64,000 bases of DNA. Source: Paenibacillus sp. JNUCC32 (GTDB lineage Bacteria > Bacillota > Bacilli > Paenibacillales > Paenibacillaceae). The stretch covers positions 5,349,501-5,413,500 of the forward strand of contig NZ_CP062260.1 in the NCBI RefSeq assembly GCF_014863545.1, read 5' to 3'. Within the stretch, counting starts at the first letter, position 1. Each line of letters begins with the position of its first letter. The notes beneath the pieces are model-generated. The model was not told where the DNA came from, did not search any database, and saw only the letters and a list, made by a program, of their open reading frames with translations. The position numbers and the translations under genes were made by a program. Below, piece by piece: positions 1 to 7,810 of this stretch.

Positions 1-1155
1 CAGATGAATGGAAGCATCGCATACGAACGCCTGCAACGCGGCATTCGCTTTACGGTCACCCTGGCTTTCAGCGAATGTAAAGAGCCGGTTAACGCAGCGG
101 AGCATGAATACGATCTACAGTCTGCGGCGCACGCAGAAGATCGGACGTTAGGAACGCTCCTGATTGTGGATGATGACGTGATGCATGCGGAAGTCATGAG
201 GGATATGCTGGGGGACGCTTACAAGGTACGAATCGCTTATTCGGCTCAAGAAGCGCTTGACTACTACAGGAATCATCCGGAAATCGCGATGATGATCATG
301 GATGACATCATTCCAGGCGACATGGATAGTCTGGAATTGCTTCGGCAAATCCGTACACAGGCATCCTTAATGGACCTGCCGATCTTGATGATGATTTCTT
401 CCGAATATCCCAGACATGTTGAAATGATTTTTGCAGCCGGTGCCAATGATTATTTGCTGAAGCCTTTTTCCAAAGAGACCTTGATGGCCCGCTTGAACGC
501 TGCGGAACAAACGAAGCAGTCGATGCTGAAGGCGATTGAGTATGAAATGGCCTTTCTGCAGACCCAAATTAAACCGCATTTTCTATACAACGCGCTTAGC
601 AACATCATTGCCTTTTGTTATACGGACGGGGAGCGTGCTGCCTATCTTCTAACGATGCTCAGTTCTTTCCTGCGTTATATCTTTGAAACGAGCCGGGATG
701 GACAATTCTCCACCCTGCAAAAGGAGCTGGAAATTATCGAGGCCTATGTCGAGGTGGAAAAAGCCAGATTCGGCGAACGATTAACCTTCGCTTATGACAT
801 CGATCCGTCCATTGCCGCGGAGCATGTTCGGATTCCTAGCCTGCTCCTGCAGCCTTTAGTCGAGAATGCGATACGCCACGGCCTATTCGACAAGGAAGGT
901 CCGGGACATGTCCAGGTCACCATCTCCCTGCACGCATCCCGCCTGAACATACGCGTCGCTGATGATGGCGTTGGCATGTCGGCCGCGCAGTGCGCTCAGT
1001 TGATGGGGGGAACGGCCGCCAATGCCGGAATCGGGTTCACGAATGTACGTCGGCGCGTACATGATCTTACCCAAGGAAGCCTGGAGCTTCACTCGTCGCC
1101 GGGCAACGGAACAACCATTCAAATAACGATTCCCGTGAAGGAGGGACAAGGGTAA
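1..1155 (+). CDS. Hybrid sensor histidine kinase, C-terminal part (cut by window start)
   Basis: The reading frame is open from the first base, so the gene begins outside the window. The first ~22 visible residues end like an HATPase domain (FTVTLAF). They are followed by a REC domain (about residues 50-165; acidic VDDD, IMDD, and a K in LLKPF) and then by a second kinase module of the LytS/His_kinase type (LQTQIKPHFLYNALSN, about 190-260) with its own HATPase (VENAIRH, DDGVGMS, about 280-380). Such proteins are membrane or cytoplasmic sensors that pass phosphate internally and then to a partner regulator. The stop codon overlaps the ATG of the next gene (TAATG), so the two are translationally coupled and presumably form one signalling pair. 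The signal sensed is unknown because the input part is missing. The domain assignment is firm; the role is inferred. Confidence 0.88.
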   Translation, partial: QMNGSIAYERLQRGIRFTVTLAFSECKEPVNAAEHEYDLQSAAHAEDRTLGTLLIVDDDVMHAEVMRDMLGDAYKVRIAYSAQEALDYYRNHPEIAMMIMDDIIPGDMDSLELLRQIRTQASLMDLPILMMISSEYPRHVEMIFAAGANDYLLKPFSKETLMARLNAAEQTKQSMLKAIEYEMAFLQTQIKPHFLYNALSNIIAFCYTDGERAAYLLTMLSSFLRYIFETSRDGQFSTLQKELEIIEAYVEVEKARFGERLTFAYDIDPSIAAEHVRIPSLLLQPLVENAIRHGLFDKEGPGHVQVTISLHASRLNIRVADDGVGMSAAQCAQLMGGTAANAGIGFTNVRRRVHDLTQGSLELHSSPGNGTTIQITIPVKEGQG

Positions 1156-1925
1156 TGTGGAAGATCATTATCGTGGAGGATGAGAAACCGATTCTGGGCC
1201 TGCATGCCCGTTTGCTTGAAACGCATGGCCCGTTTCAGGTTGTAGGCTGCTACGAATCGCCGTTCGATGCGCTGCAGGAAATACCGAAGCTGGATCTGGA
1301 CGCACTCGTGCTCGACATTGAAATGCCGAGAATGACGGGACTTCAGCTGGCTCAGAACTTGGTGGAGAACGGGATCGACGTGCCTGTGATCTTCACGACC
1401 GCTCACCAGCAGTATGCCGTGCAAGCCTTTCGCGTGCAAGCCCTGGATTATCTCTTGAAACCGATGACCATCAATATGGTGAAGCATCTGGATGAACGCC
1501 TTCAGAAGTATTACGGCCAGAGACCAAAGCAGGCCCAGAAGAAGGAACTCGACGTCCAGTTATATGGGGAAGCTTCCGTTATGAAAGGCGAGCAGCTTGT
1601 CAAATGGCCAACCCGCATCACGGAGGAGCTGTTTTACTATTTGCTGCTGCATGAGAATAAATTGTGCCCGAAGTGGAGAATCCTCGATGATCTCTGGACG
1701 AACGTGGAGGAAAAACGAGCGCTTTCCAATCTGTACAATACGATTTACCGGATGCGTCAGCTGTTTATGGAGCTCGATATTCCCATCGTCATCGAACGAG
1801 TGAATGATGGTTATATCATGAATGCGAACAACAGCATCGTCATGAAGCCGAAAGAAAGGCCGGATGCCCTTCTATTGGAATCGAAAGGATATCTGTGGGC
1901 CTACGCTTTCGAATCGGGCCGTTAG
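1155..1925 (+). CDS. Response regulator with REC and SARP-like winged-helix output
   Basis: This is a 256-residue cytoplasmic regulator. The N-terminal REC domain (1-120) shows VEDE, LVLDIEMP with the phosphoacceptor Asp, and LDYLLKP with the conserved Lys. Residues ~135-225 look like a winged-helix DNA-binding domain of the SARP/OmpR-like type (LFYYLLLHENKLCPKWRILDDLW; NLYNTIYRMRQL) rather than LytTR or AraC. The ATG at 1155 overlaps the stop of the upstream hybrid kinase by one base, so the two belong to one transcript. A strong hairpin terminator follows at 1957. The targets cannot be read from the window. Confidence 0.85.
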   Translation: MWKIIIVEDEKPILGLHARLLETHGPFQVVGCYESPFDALQEIPKLDLDALVLDIEMPRMTGLQLAQNLVENGIDVPVIFTTAHQQYAVQAFRVQALDYLLKPMTINMVKHLDERLQKYYGQRPKQAQKKELDVQLYGEASVMKGEQLVKWPTRITEELFYYLLLHENKLCPKWRILDDLWTNVEEKRALSNLYNTIYRMRQLFMELDIPIVIERVNDGYIMNANNSIVMKPKERPDALLLESKGYLWAYAFESGR

Positions 1926-1956
1926 AAAAGCAAGAGTCTATCCTTAATAGTAAACG

Positions 1957-1990
1957 AAAACCACATCCTCATGCGGATGTGGTTTTTTGT
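1957..1990. terminator. Rho-independent terminator after the two-component pair
   Basis: The arms CCACATCC and GGATGTGG (extended by AAAA/TTTT) close a six-base loop and are followed by a T-run on the plus strand. The A-run on the left side would let it also stop minus-strand transcripts coming from ung. The TCATGC loop recurs in the terminator at 30431. Confidence 0.85.
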
Positions 1991-2045
1991 TTAGATACTA
2001 TCGCTTGCGGAATGCAGAGGTTTCGCTAATGCCCTCTCCTTCCGC

Positions 2046-2720
2046 TTACAAGTTCGGAATCTGCCAATCCACTTCCTGAAGCCCCATACTGCGTAGAAAT
2101 TCGTTCGCGCGAGAAAACGGCTTGCTGCCAAAAAAGCCTCGATGCGCAGACAACGGACTCGGATGCGGCGAACGAATCAGTTTATGCTGCCGGTTCGTAA
2201 TGAGCCCCGCCTTCTTCTGGGCGTGGCTTCCCCATAACAGGAACACGACAGGCTCATTTTTCCGGTTGATCGTCTCAATAACCTTATCCGTAAAGCTTTC
2301 CCATCCCCTGTTTTTATGAGAATTCGCTTCATGGGCCCTTACGGTGAGCACCGTATTTAGAAGCAGTACCCCCTGCTTCGCCCATGTTATCAGATGGCCG
2401 TTATTGGGAATGAAGCAGCCCAGATCATCCTGAAGCTCCTTGTACATATTTTGCAAGGAAGGAGGCGTGCTGACGCCCTCTTTGACAGAGAAGCTTAGGC
2501 CGTGGGCCTGACCCGGTCCATGATAAGGATCCTGGCCCAAAATGACCACCCTGGTGTCGGCCAGCGGTGTATAGTGCAGCGCGTTAAAAATATCGTATTT
2601 ATCGGGAAAAATGGTCTTCGTCCGATATTCCTCAATAAGAAATTCCCGCAGCTGTAAGTAGTATGGCTTCGTAAACTCCTGCTCTAAATATGTCGCCCAG
2701 TCATTCTTCAATATCGCCAT
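2046..2720 (-). CDS. ung: Uracil-DNA glycosylase, family 1
   Basis: This 224-residue protein removes uracil from DNA by cleaving the N-glycosidic bond, which starts base-excision repair in the cytoplasm. Family 1 motifs are complete: [17 protein letters not shown] with the catalytic Asp and water-activating loop (about 62-78), the uracil-recognising region LLNTVLTVR, and the [11 protein letters not shown] leucine loop (about 185-195). The length matches bacterial Ung. The ATG at 2720 has an AGGAGG ribosome binding site a few bases upstream. It stands alone between terminators, on the strand opposite the kinase/regulator pair. Confidence 0.97.
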   Translation of the reverse strand: MAILKNDWATYLEQEFTKPYYLQLREFLIEEYRTKTIFPDKYDIFNALHYTPLADTRVVILGQDPYHGPGQAHGLSFSVKEGVSTPPSLQNMYKELQDDLGCFIPNNGHLITWAKQGVLLLNTVLTVRAHEANSHKNRGWESFTDKVIETINRKNEPVVFLLWGSHAQKKAGLITNRQHKLIRSPHPSPLSAHRGFFGSKPFSRANEFLRSMGLQEVDWQIPNL

Positions 2721-2827
2721 TTCGGGTTCTTTCCTCCTGCCATGGTCATAAGAAATAAGATATAACTAGATTATATCATATGGATTATTTCCGGTATTTT
2801 CCTGACACCTAACCCTCACGAAGACGC

Positions 2828-2859
2828 AAAAAAGCGACCGATTGCACGAGTCGCTTTTT
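2828..2859 (-). terminator. Terminator of the GCGACC family, downstream of the GH43 gene
   Basis: AAAAAAGCGAC and GTCGCTTTTT form a stem around an 11-base loop, 21 bases past the stop of the GH43 gene. On the minus strand the stem ends in T residues. It is one of five hairpins in this window built on the same GCGACC/GGTCGC arms. Confidence 0.75.
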
Positions 2860-2879
2860 CACCCTTGATTCCCCCTAAG

Positions 2880-3764
2880 TCAAGTCATGATGACCGGCTC
2901 AATCTTGCCGTTGCCGATCCGCATCCGATCTATGCATAACTGGCGATGTCCCGGCTCGGTGTCTCCAATGATCCGGCGGTGGTATACGATTAGCCATTCA
3001 TCTTTCTCCTGCAAATGCAAGTAGCCATGGTGGCCGGGTCCTTCGGCAATCGGCTCCTGACGCTCCAGAATCGTGCCTTCATTCTTGAATGGACCGAGCG
3101 GATTGTCGCTTACGCCATAGGCTACGCGATAGGTTCCATTCGTCCATCCGCCCATGGACCACATCAGATAATAAAGTCCGTCCTTCTTAATCATACAAGG
3201 ACCTTCCACGTATCCCTCCGGCGTAATGGAACGGAAAATTTCATTGCCGTCGTCGGCCAATGGAACGAATCCCGTCATCTCTTCATTCATCCGCGCAACG
3301 TTGCAATGCCCCCATCCGCCATAATACAGATAGATCGTTCCATCTTCGTCCTTGAATAGATGCGCATCGATCGGCTGTGCCTGATGAATGAACTTATCCA
3401 CGAGCGGCTTCCCTAAGTAGCCTCTGTACGGCCCCTCCGGACGGTCCGCAACGGCAATCTCCAGGCCGCCGGTTTCCTCGTCCGATTGGATATCGTTCGA
3501 TGCAAACACGAGATAATATTTCCCTTGGTGCTCGATATGGGTCGGTGCCCAAACCGCCCTCCATATCCATGGGAAATCCGCCATTTCGATAATGCCTTCG
3601 TGTTTCTCCCAATGGATCAGATCGTCGGAACTGAATGCGTCCAAATTCATCTGCATCGTATATTCCGTGAAGGACCGCGTTGCATAAATCCAGTGCTTTC
3701 CCTCATACGTTCTGGCTTCGGGATCTGCATACCAGCCGGGTATGATCGGATTGTTGATGTTCAA
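2880..3764 (-). CDS. Glycoside hydrolase family 43 protein
   Basis: This ~294-residue protein has a five-bladed beta-propeller glycosidase signature of GH43, the family of arabinofuranosidases, xylosidases and arabinanases that trim plant cell-wall side chains. Visible active-site elements are PGWYADPEA near the N-terminus (general-base Asp), QPIDAHLFKDEDG (the pKa-modulating Asp), and YVEGPCMIKK (general-acid Glu). No signal peptide is seen, so it would act inside the cell on imported oligosaccharides. I chose a TTG start at 3764 because AAAGGAG lies nine bases upstream and the GH43 fold starts there. The frame stays open to 3944, but that extension is not GH43-like. The substrate cannot be told from sequence alone. 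Confidence 0.85.
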   Translation of the reverse strand: MNINNPIIPGWYADPEARTYEGKHWIYATRSFTEYTMQMNLDAFSSDDLIHWEKHEGIIEMADFPWIWRAVWAPTHIEHQGKYYLVFASNDIQSDEETGGLEIAVADRPEGPYRGYLGKPLVDKFIHQAQPIDAHLFKDEDGTIYLYYGGWGHCNVARMNEEMTGFVPLADDGNEIFRSITPEGYVEGPCMIKKDGLYYLMWSMGGWTNGTYRVAYGVSDNPLGPFKNEGTILERQEPIAEGPGHHGYLHLQEKDEWLIVYHRRIIGDTEPGHRQLCIDRMRIGNGKIEPVIMT

Positions 3765-3940
3765 TGGTAGACACTCCTTTCCTGTGCTGGCAATGTCGAG
3801 TTCGAGCGAGAGGGCATCGTCCCCGACCAATGGCGCTCGATTGAGCGATAGCCTCGTTCTACCATTGCTTCTACAACGGATAGCCAATCTCCTCCCGCAT
3901 GAAATCCTTGTAACTCGTTGAACTCCCCCCGGAATCGTTC

Positions 3941-5194
3941 TCAATATCCCCGGGAATATTCCGGGCTTTCTTTGAGATGGACGATATCGTGGCCGGTTGG
4001 ATTTTGGAAGGCACGGAGCCCGAAGGTCGGCGCAACGGCAAAGATATGGTCAAAGATATCCGCTTGAATCGATTCATACACACCCCAGTTGGTATCATTG
4101 CTGAACGCATAGATTTCCAAGGGCAGTCCGTTATCTCCCGGCGCTAACTGCCTGACAATCAGCGTCATATCCTTATGGATTTTCGGATGATTCCGCAGGT
4201 ATTGATGGATATATTCCCTAAACACGCCCACATTCGTAAGTTGTCTGCCGTTCACGTTGCTTTCCGTATTGATCTGATTCTCGATGTTGTATGCGTTAAT
4301 CTCATGTAGTCTTGTCGTGACATAATCGGTAAGGTAGTGTATCTTCTGAAATTCCTCGATCATTTCCTTGGTGCAAAAACAGATGCTGCTCGTATCGACA
4401 TAGAAGCTTCGCTTAATTCTTCGGCCGCCGGATACCTGCATGCCTCTCCAGTTCTTGAACGAGTCCGAGATGAGGGCATAGCTGGGAATCATCGTGATCG
4501 TTTTATCGAAATTCATCACTTTTACCGTATTCAACGTAATGTCGATGACGTCGCCGTCCGCATTGTATTTCGGCATTTCAATCCAATCGCCGACGCGCAC
4601 CATATCATTCGATGATAATTGAACGCCTGCCACCAAGCCCAGTATGGAGTCCTTGAACACCAGCATCAGAACGGCCGATAGAGCACCAAGCCCGCTGAGA
4701 ATGATCAAAGGATTCTGCCCGATGAGGTTCGAGATCACCACAATGCCTCCGATGATGAACAGAACGATTTTCACCACCTGAATGTATCCCTTAATCGGTC
4801 GGATCTTGGAAACTTCAAATGAACGATAAATGTCATCAAAAGCATTAAGCAGCGCATTCAACACCGTGATGGTGACGATAATCATGTACGTCATGGCCGC
4901 TTTTTCAATCAGAATTTGGTACGCCGGAAAGATGGACGCCGAAAAATAAATAATGATTGCCGGCACAAGATGCGACAGCTTGTGGAACACTTTTTTCTCC
5001 ACGATGATATTGTCCCATGTGTACCGATTGTTGTTGACGATATGAATAATCGTCTTCAGCACGATTTTTTTGGTAATAAAATTGGCCAGTATGGAGACCA
5101 CCGCGATAAAAACGACCATGATCATATTCGAGAGATATCCAATGGTTTGTTCGCTCATGCCATATCCGTCTAGTTGATTTTTGATAAAGTCCAT
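3941..5194 (-). CDS. MscS-family mechanosensitive ion channel (YbdG-like)
   Basis: This is a 417-residue inner-membrane protein. Several hydrophobic segments lie in the first ~190 residues (for example 20-45, 70-115, 130-160). They are followed by the pore-lining helix and the MscS beta domain (SGLGALSAVLMLVFKDSILGLVAG; VGDWIEMP; TITMIPSYALI) and a long cytoplasmic C-terminal domain. The layout and length match the YbdG/MscM group, which opens under hypo-osmotic stress to release solutes. The start is set by AGGAGGAAGCA in front of the ATG at 5194. It is probably its own transcription unit. The GH43 gene follows after 176 bases in which I see nothing clear. Confidence 0.88.
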   Translation of the reverse strand: MDFIKNQLDGYGMSEQTIGYLSNMIMVVFIAVVSILANFITKKIVLKTIIHIVNNNRYTWDNIIVEKKVFHKLSHLVPAIIIYFSASIFPAYQILIEKAAMTYMIIVTITVLNALLNAFDDIYRSFEVSKIRPIKGYIQVVKIVLFIIGGIVVISNLIGQNPLIILSGLGALSAVLMLVFKDSILGLVAGVQLSSNDMVRVGDWIEMPKYNADGDVIDITLNTVKVMNFDKTITMIPSYALISDSFKNWRGMQVSGGRRIKRSFYVDTSSICFCTKEMIEEFQKIHYLTDYVTTRLHEINAYNIENQINTESNVNGRQLTNVGVFREYIHQYLRNHPKIHKDMTLIVRQLAPGDNGLPLEIYAFSNDTNWGVYESIQADIFDHIFAVAPTFGLRAFQNPTGHDIVHLKESPEYSRGY

Positions 5195-5320
5195 TGCTTC
5201 CTCCTGACGCAGTTTAAGATTAGCCTATTATTATAGAGGAGATTCTAGTACTGCGCAAAGTTCAGAATCAGACATCGCTGGGTTGATTTGGAAGATGCTT
5301 GGTGTAAGACGGTCTGTTTG

Positions 5321-5347
5321 AAAAACAAAAAGCACCGAAAGGGTGCT
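5321..5347 (-). terminator. Terminator of the 5365-5844 gene
   Basis: AGCACC and GGGTGCT pair around GAAA, and the minus-strand product continues into TTTTTGTTTTTC. It lies 18 bases past the stop of the small membrane protein gene. Confidence 0.75.
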
Positions 5348-5364
5348 CTCTTGGTCTGATTCGA

Positions 5365-5844
5365 TCAGATCCGTTTCGTTTCCTTTCCGTTACGGCTGAT
5401 CAACCCTCGCAGGCGCTTCATGACAGACTGAATTTCGGTATCGGTCAACAAATAATACGTATTCACAGTCCAGATCTCTCTGTTGTTCAAATGAAAAATC
5501 AGCACAGGAAATTTCGGAAGCAGCCACTTCCGAATGGAAGGGCCGCTATAGCTGACACTTGTAATCTCCGTCCAGGCCATGGTCCGCGTTCCATCTGAAA
5601 TGGAATTTTGATCGTAGATCAACAGCTGCGTGTCTGATTTCAGCGCCTTTGGCAAGCTGACATATAGATAACCTCCAAAAAACGGAATCCCTATTATGGC
5701 TGATGTGATACAAAAAAACTTACGAATAAAGGAAGTATCCATAATAAAGGCCGCGTACAGCAGAAACAGGCAGGCCAGCACAAACAATAAACTACCAAGT
5801 GCTTTGCCCCATGCCACGGATTTTCGATACGATATCCCGTTCAT
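5365..5844 (-). CDS. Small membrane protein with two TM helices and a PH-like tail (STM3941-like)
   Basis: The protein has 159 residues. Two hydrophobic segments (about 14-34 and 44-66) precede a ~90-residue soluble part with alternating hydrophobic strands (TQLLIYDQNSIS, MAWTEITSVSYSG, PVLIFHLNN) that resembles a PH-type barrel. The layout is that of the STM3941 group, whose function is unknown. The ATG at 5844 has AAAGG upstream, and the gene carries its own terminator. I cannot assign a role. The family match comes from general recall of layout, not from a motif. Confidence 0.6.
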   Translation of the reverse strand: MNGISYRKSVAWGKALGSLLFVLACLFLLYAAFIMDTSFIRKFFCITSAIIGIPFFGGYLYVSLPKALKSDTQLLIYDQNSISDGTRTMAWTEITSVSYSGPSIRKWLLPKFPVLIFHLNNREIWTVNTYYLLTDTEIQSVMKRLRGLISRNGKETKRI

Positions 5845-5974
5845 GATTTAGCGCCTTTCTAAAATGATTTGAACAGTCCTTTAATCCAGCTAACTCCACT
5901 TTCGACTGCTTAAGCTGTACCGTGGTGATACCTCTATTGTATCAAAGAGCCGTTTCTTTTTGTTTGGCTAGATG

Positions 5975-6027
5975 AAAAAGAGGCCTTGTCTCCGTCATTT
6001 ACGATGACTTTTGAGACAGCCCCTTTT
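5975..6027 (-). terminator. Long hairpin downstream of the DUF438 gene
   Basis: AAAAGAGGCCTTGTCTC pairs imperfectly with GAGACAGCCCCTTTT over a 20-base loop. On the minus strand the right arm runs into TTTTTC, which fits a terminator for the gene ending at 6108. A 47-base hairpin element (6031-6077) sits between this terminator and the gene. Confidence 0.6.
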
Positions 6028-6030
6028 AGT

Positions 6031-6077
6031 ATGTATGATGGCGAAGCGTGGCTGTTAGAAACCACAGTTCGCCGGAT
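6031..6077 (-). repeat. 47-bp hairpin element, copy A
   Basis: This segment shares most bases with 22109-22155, and both lie immediately beside a terminator hairpin. Paired arms GGCGAA/TTCGCC and GTGG/CCAC are kept in both copies. The outer end, TATGTATGATGGCGAA, resembles the sequence flanking and ending ssrA (TATGTATGGAGGCGA at 31631). It could be the processed end of a small RNA or a decayed attachment site; neither is proven. Confidence 0.6.
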
Positions 6078-6107
6078 CGCATTTTGACTAAATTGAACAT
6101 ACGAAAC

Positions 6108-7364
6108 TTACGGTGAGAGGATCCGCTTTTGACCGGTGAGCTCCTGGATCGGCTTAATGTTTTGAGTGAATTCCAGCGTGCCTAAGTAGTTTCCTTCTTC
6201 ATCCCTTACGGCAAAATAACGAATGTAGACAAATTTATCTTTAACCGGGATCCAGAAATCTTCTGCATCTTTGACACCTGCTTTGAAATCAGCGAGCAGC
6301 TGATTGACGACATGAACGCTTTGCGGAGGATGGCAGTTCTGAACACTTCGGCCGATCACCGCTTTGGTACGAACGAAGATTCGTTCTTTGCCCTGTGAAA
6401 AATATCGAACGATATCATGTTCATCAATAAAGGTTAGGTCGACCGGTAAATGATTTAAGATGGATTCCATCTGTTTGACCGATAAAATGCCTGTACTCAT
6501 CCGGATGTAACCTTCTTGCAGCGGAGAAGACCCCAATCCCTGATCTGCGCCAGGTTCAGCTGCCCTTTCAGGAATCCATGGTTGATCCGGCGCAACCAAG
6601 CAATAACCGACTTCTTCGCTTTGGGCAGCAATTTGAAGCCATTCATCTTCCGTCAACTTCTCCAGAGCCATTGGCAATAAAATATGTTCCTCTTTATAGA
6701 TCATTTCTGTTACTTCATTTAAGACGCGTTTGGCAAGGTCCACTACGCTCTGCGCATTGCCCTCAAAATCAGTGAGTTTGGCTTTCACTTCTTTTATTCC
6801 CATTCGGATACCGTCATCGACTGCCCACATCACTTTGGTCGGTCCATAAATTCCGTATTTCTCGAGAAATGGAAAGAGCAAATTTTCTTTGCGGCTGTAG
6901 TGTTTGTCTACGTCATAGAGGAGACTGAAATCCTCAAGCAATTTGAGGCGATTGGCCTCCCCTTGATCCTTCAGAAATTGATCCAGGTGCAGCGCGATTG
7001 TGAAATTTGCCAGTCGATCGATTTCTTGGTTCTCCCTCTTAAACGTAAACACAGGATGTCCAGGCTGCTCTTCGGGTTTATGAGCTCTGTGAATGTCTTG
7101 GATGGAACCTTTGAATACAGCAGCATGCACGCTGCACAGTCGCTGTACTTCGGTTACCGGTATTCCTTCCTCCTGCATCAGCACTTGTTCCAGCTCCGAA
7201 ATCTCATCAACTGATATTTCGCCTACAGCTTGATTGAATTTTGACTTCACTTCTTCCACGCTTTTTCCATGGTGCAGCTCTTTAATGATTTCCTTGAGCA
7301 AATGTATACGGGCCGTTCGATGAGCAGAAATTCCTTCCTCACGGTTATTAATGAATTCACTCAT
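6108..7364 (-). CDS. DUF438 / hemerythrin-like / PAS domain protein
   Basis: This ~418-residue cytoplasmic protein has three parts. Residues ~15-85 form a small helical DUF438 domain (LLKEIIKELHHGKSVEEVK). Residues ~95-245 are a hemerythrin-like four-helix bundle with candidate iron-binding His and Glu residues (HAAVFKG, HLDQFLKDQGE, KHYSRKENLLFPFLE, YKEEHILLPM). Residues ~300-415 are a PAS domain (LNHLPVDLTFIDEHDIVRYFS). Proteins with this layout are thought to sense redox state, oxygen or NO. The ATG at 7364 is preferred because GAGGTG lies six bases upstream; two in-frame starts 5' of it are too close to that site. It is monocistronic. Confidence 0.87.
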   Translation of the reverse strand: MSEFINNREEGISAHRTARIHLLKEIIKELHHGKSVEEVKSKFNQAVGEISVDEISELEQVLMQEEGIPVTEVQRLCSVHAAVFKGSIQDIHRAHKPEEQPGHPVFTFKRENQEIDRLANFTIALHLDQFLKDQGEANRLKLLEDFSLLYDVDKHYSRKENLLFPFLEKYGIYGPTKVMWAVDDGIRMGIKEVKAKLTDFEGNAQSVVDLAKRVLNEVTEMIYKEEHILLPMALEKLTEDEWLQIAAQSEEVGYCLVAPDQPWIPERAAEPGADQGLGSSPLQEGYIRMSTGILSVKQMESILNHLPVDLTFIDEHDIVRYFSQGKERIFVRTKAVIGRSVQNCHPPQSVHVVNQLLADFKAGVKDAEDFWIPVKDKFVYIRYFAVRDEEGNYLGTLEFTQNIKPIQELTGQKRILSP

Positions 7365-7626
7365 GTTCATCACCTCTGTTTTGTTTCAATATATAAAGAT
7401 GAATTTCTATTCTGTTTACATCTCTAAACTAGCATCCTCATACTCCATGACTTGTGATTAAAAGCACATAGGGAATGAAAATTCATTGAACAACAATAGG
7501 TGACCCGTCTTCTTCGAAAAATATTTGTCCGCTGGACGAAATGGCCCGCACGACTGACGCGAAGCCCGCTCAGCCATAAATACGTAGCAGCAGCCCTTGT
7601 TTCCGAATTGTATTGAGCTGGCACAC

Positions 7627-7655
7627 AAAAAGCGACCGGTCACGGTCGCTTTTTT
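7627..7655. terminator. GCGACCG-family terminator
   Basis: AAAAAGCGACCG and CGGTCGCTTTTT form a perfect 12-bp stem with a four-base loop, symmetric enough to work on both strands. On the minus strand it lies about 155 bases past the FAD oxidoreductase stop, with decayed sequences in between. Confidence 0.8.
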
Positions 7656-7661
7656 ATTGAA

Positions 7662-7686
7662 TATATGGAGGGTAGTCAAACCCCTA
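7662..7686 (-). pseudogene. Short relic resembling the ssrA 3' end
   Basis: ATATGGAGG followed by GTAGTCAAACCCCTAT matches the terminal tRNA-like part of ssrA (TATGGAGG, then GGAGTCGAACCCCTGT, at 31633-31661) with a small deletion. As in ssrA, a terminator lies just beyond it. The match is short, so I hold it with modest confidence. Confidence 0.45.
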
Positions 7687-7757
7687 TATTGAAAAATCCG
7701 TAACACAGGTGATGACGATCACATAGATTTTTAGACAATTCATACTTCTGAATCAGC
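7684..7757 (-). pseudogene. Decayed copy of the 3' end of the 19577-19808 gene
   Basis: The first 21 bases match 19577-19597 at 19 positions and still read as VTDFSI then stop on the minus strand, against VTDFSL then stop in the other copy. Further on, ATTCAGAAGTATG matches ATTCTGAAGTATG of the same gene, but the spacing is longer. Bases 7734-7760 are also repeated at 19920-19946 with one mismatch in 27. Confidence 0.55.
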
Positions 7758-7810
7758 AAAAATACGGCGCCGCCCCAGGTTTAATACCGGAGCGGCTAGC
7801 CCGCGTCTCT

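Larger units (their letters stand above)
7365..7810. other. Gene-free stretch with terminator and relic sequences
   Basis: No convincing gene is present. The stretch holds the DUF438 promoter side, a GCGACCG terminator (7627-7655), a short piece resembling the ssrA 3' end (7662-7686), and a decayed copy of the end of the small gene at 19577-19808 (7684-7757). Short open frames here translate the hairpin and lack ribosome binding sites. Confidence 0.6.

Noticed and set aside
7424..7706. Short minus-strand frames between the DUF438 and FAD genes
   Set aside because: They translate the terminator hairpin (giving KATVTGRF-like strings) and lack ribosome sites.
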